64,000 nucleotides of DNA from Exiguobacterium acetylicum DSM 20416 (GTDB lineage: Bacteria > Bacillota > Bacilli > Exiguobacteriales > Exiguobacteriaceae), in NCBI RefSeq assembly GCF_000702605.1, contig NZ_JNIR01000001.1:858501-922500 (forward strand), written 5' to 3'. A model generated the notes under the pieces. That model was not told the DNA's origin. It saw only the letters and a program-made list of their open reading frames with translations, and did not search any database. Below, one piece after another: positions 62,263-64,000 of this stretch; the first letter of the stretch is position 1; each line of letters starts with the position of its first letter. A program made the position numbers and the translations under genes.

Positions 62263-64000
62263 TTATAGCTGAAAATGATGTTGCATCGCTTCGAAAATCC
62301 GTTTACTTGCTTTCGTATCGTCAAACGCATAAATGTGACTGAGATGACGTTTAAACTTTTTAGGCATCTTCGATTCGCGTAGTGATTCCATCAAGGCGTC
62401 TCTTGTTTCGATGACGTCTCCTGGTAACAAATCCGTCGATTCGCCGGCATTATCTTCGCCGACTAAGACAGGTGGACGGTAGTAGATGACCTTTTTATGC
62501 ATCAAGGAGAAATCGAGACCGACACTCGAATAGTCGGTGATCAACACATGATGATTTTCAAGTAGCTCCTTGACTGTGAACGCATCCTGACTGATGACAT
62601 CGACGAAGTCCGAGTGGAATAAGTGACTGAACTTTTGGAAGTTGCGGTGGAGATAGAAAGAAGCTTCATACTTATGTTCCATGACGAGTTCTCTCAACCG
62701 TTCATCCGTGATCAACGCTTGAAACTCCTGATAGTAGTCACTCTCCATAAATTGTTCATCTGGATACGTATCGATTTTCGGTCGCCACGTTGGCATGATC
62801 AACAGCTTTTTCCGATTCTTGTATCGCTTGATCCAACGTGATCGTTCAGTGATCAATTGATCGAATCGAGCGAGTCCTGTCACAATGATTTCGTCAGGAT
62901 GAAAACCGTAATCGCGGGCGATGAGCTGTTTCTCCCGTTCAGAGGAGACGACGAATAAATCGGTGAAAGGGTGCGGCATCTTTTTTCCATAAAGATTACT
63001 GACATCTTTTGACCCGATGACGCCATGTTGTAAGAACAGCTTTTGTTTCGTTTGAATCAACGCTTCCGTTTTATATGTAGCAAACGGTAAGACATAACTC
63101 GACGAATGCGTATGGCAGAGAATATCTGCTGCTTGAACGACCTCGATGTTCTCTGGTGATTTGTAGAAAACGATATGGTTCTCATATCCAGTAAGCTTTT
63201 TCAGGTCTGGACTCGTCCGACTGATGATGTAATAGATGTTGAACTGTTTCCGGTAGGTATCGACGAGATACTTAAAGAAAATCATCCCGTTATCTTGTGC
63301 TTTATCCGGATATTCAAAACAGATGATCGTCTTCTTCGTAGGATCCAGTCCAAGTAACGGTTGGGGATTTGCGTAATACTTGACCGTTTCGACGGGTACT
63401 GGAATCAGACGCATCGCAAGACGTTCCGACACGGTTGAGTACGGTCGAATCAGTATATCGTATTGATCATTAAACGGTAACCAATGCTCATCGTTCAAGA
63501 GTTCCGGATGGTTTTTAAAGTGGCGAATCCGAGGTGTAAAACCAGAAATCGGCATCTCACGAATCGAAAAGCCAAACAATAGGTCGTAGATGTTTACATT
63601 AAGGGTTTCGTAGTCATACTGGTCACCGAGCAATTGATTGACGAGTTCTTTTTCGATCACTGCCTCGACCTCTGTTTTGAAACGTCGGGCATCGACCGGT
63701 GTGACGCTGAAGCGTTCAATCGGCAGGGTGATTTTTTGTTCCAGATGTCTGAATTTAATGAAGCAACTCGGCTGCTCCACTTCGAAGTACTTCGAGTGAA
63801 ATGAAAACTTCAAGAGAAGCGAATCGTTGTGTCGAGTCAAGCCTTCAAACATGATGTCTTGATTGTAGAAATTCATGATGGACGGTTTTTTGTTATAGAT
63901 CAGACTAAGCTCATCGTCTTGATCGATGAAAATGAAATAGGAATGTTTCCCTTGTTTGATGTAACTATTCGGTGCGATGTCCAGTGGCTCCGAAAGATGT
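62263..64000 (-). CDS. CDP-glycerol glycerophosphotransferase, teichoic acid polymerase type (5' end outside window)
   Basis: The frame is open to the window edge, so the start is missing; the ATG at 63876 is internal. TagF/TarF-type glycosyltransferase that adds glycerol phosphate from CDP-glycerol to a wall teichoic acid chain. KTIICFEYPDKAQDNGMIFF, HTHSSSYVLPF, LFLQHGVIGSKD, VTGLARFDQLI, MPTWRPK and HVLITDYSSVGLDFSLM are the usual motifs. At least 579 residues are visible. Acts at the inner membrane face. Confidence 0.88.
   Translation of the reverse strand, partial: HLSEPLDIAPNSYIKQGKHSYFIFIDQDDELSLIYNKKPSIMNFYNQDIMFEGLTRHNDSLLLKFSFHSKYFEVEQPSCFIKFRHLEQKITLPIERFSVTPVDARRFKTEVEAVIEKELVNQLLGDQYDYETLNVNIYDLLFGFSIREMPISGFTPRIRHFKNHPELLNDEHWLPFNDQYDILIRPYSTVSERLAMRLIPVPVETVKYYANPQPLLGLDPTKKTIICFEYPDKAQDNGMIFFKYLVDTYRKQFNIYYIISRTSPDLKKLTGYENHIVFYKSPENIEVVQAADILCHTHSSSYVLPFATYKTEALIQTKQKLFLQHGVIGSKDVSNLYGKKMPHPFTDLFVVSSEREKQLIARDYGFHPDEIIVTGLARFDQLITERSRWIKRYKNRKKLLIMPTWRPKIDTYPDEQFMESDYYQEFQALITDERLRELVMEHKYEASFYLHRNFQKFSHLFHSDFVDVISQDAFTVKELLENHHVLITDYSSVGLDFSLMHKKVIYYRPPVLVGEDNAGESTDLLPGDVIETRDALMESLRESKMPKKFKRHLSHIYAFDDTKASKRIFEAMQHHFQL

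Overview
The window looks like chromosomal DNA of a low-to-mid GC Gram-positive bacterium of the Bacillales. Supporting signs are a Bacillus-type (class B) RNase P RNA followed by a ypsC-like methyltransferase gene, strong AGGAGG-type ribosome binding sites, sigma-A promoters, two T-box leaders, Fur and cre boxes and a teichoic-acid polymerase. The overall gene set suggests Exiguobacterium or a close relative; that genus call is inference, not something the sequence proves.

Layout. 1-5.7 kb: 3' part of a K+ channel, two hypothetical genes, a secreted subtilase, rnpB and ypsC. 5.7-7.3 kb: a decayed stretch with the C-terminal remnant of a tyrosine integrase, orphan coding tails, a small zinc-ribbon gene and a frameshifted gene; probably the scar of an integrated element. 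7.3-14.9 kb: housekeeping and accessory genes (TPR protein, M20-type metallopeptidase, GNAT, cytidine-deaminase-like enzyme, two CXXC-20-CXXC proteins, glutathione peroxidase, EamA transporter, SMI1/KNR4 protein). 14.9-16.9 kb: T-box-controlled class I lysyl-tRNA synthetase. 17.0-22.4 kb: N-acetylmuramic acid salvage (murQ, murP, mupG) followed by an unknown membrane protein, a possible 18-residue peptide, a secreted N-acetylmuramoyl-L-alanine amidase and a DUF1349 protein. 22.4-23.3 kb: a very AT-rich island with two membrane ORFs. 23.4-27.4 kb: DJ-1/PfpI protein, WYL regulator, citrate synthase with a cre site, HAD phosphatase.

27.5-39.4 kb is the metal block: a Fur-boxed siderophore ABC importer of the YclNOPQ/CeuBCDE type with a linked flavin reductase, a GAF-GGDEF diguanylate cyclase, a membrane protein, and a nikABCDE-type importer whose promoter also carries a Fur-like box. 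39.4-41.3 kb is a yxlEFG-like ABC operon. 41.4-50.9 kb holds a frameshifted cupin, a kinase-fold protein, regulators, a sarcosine-oxidase-like enzyme, a chemotaxis receptor and small membrane proteins. 51-54.4 kb is a T-box-controlled IleRS of the type 2 look. 54.4-62.0 kb has acetyltransferases, a nitrilase-family protein, VOC, Nudix, HAD, a frameshifted LacI regulator, a frameshifted phosphotransferase and a P-loop kinase. A strongly palindromic 220-bp element follows, and the window ends inside a CDP-glycerol glycerophosphotransferase gene.

Three themes stand out: wall turnover and salvage (murQ/murP/mupG/amidase, TagF-like), metal acquisition under Fur-type control, and two T-box aminoacyl-tRNA synthetases of the less common kind. 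Five genes carry apparent frame breaks, which may be real decay or assembly errors. I found no CRISPR array, no tRNA or rRNA gene, no intact insertion sequence and no recognisable anti-phage system.
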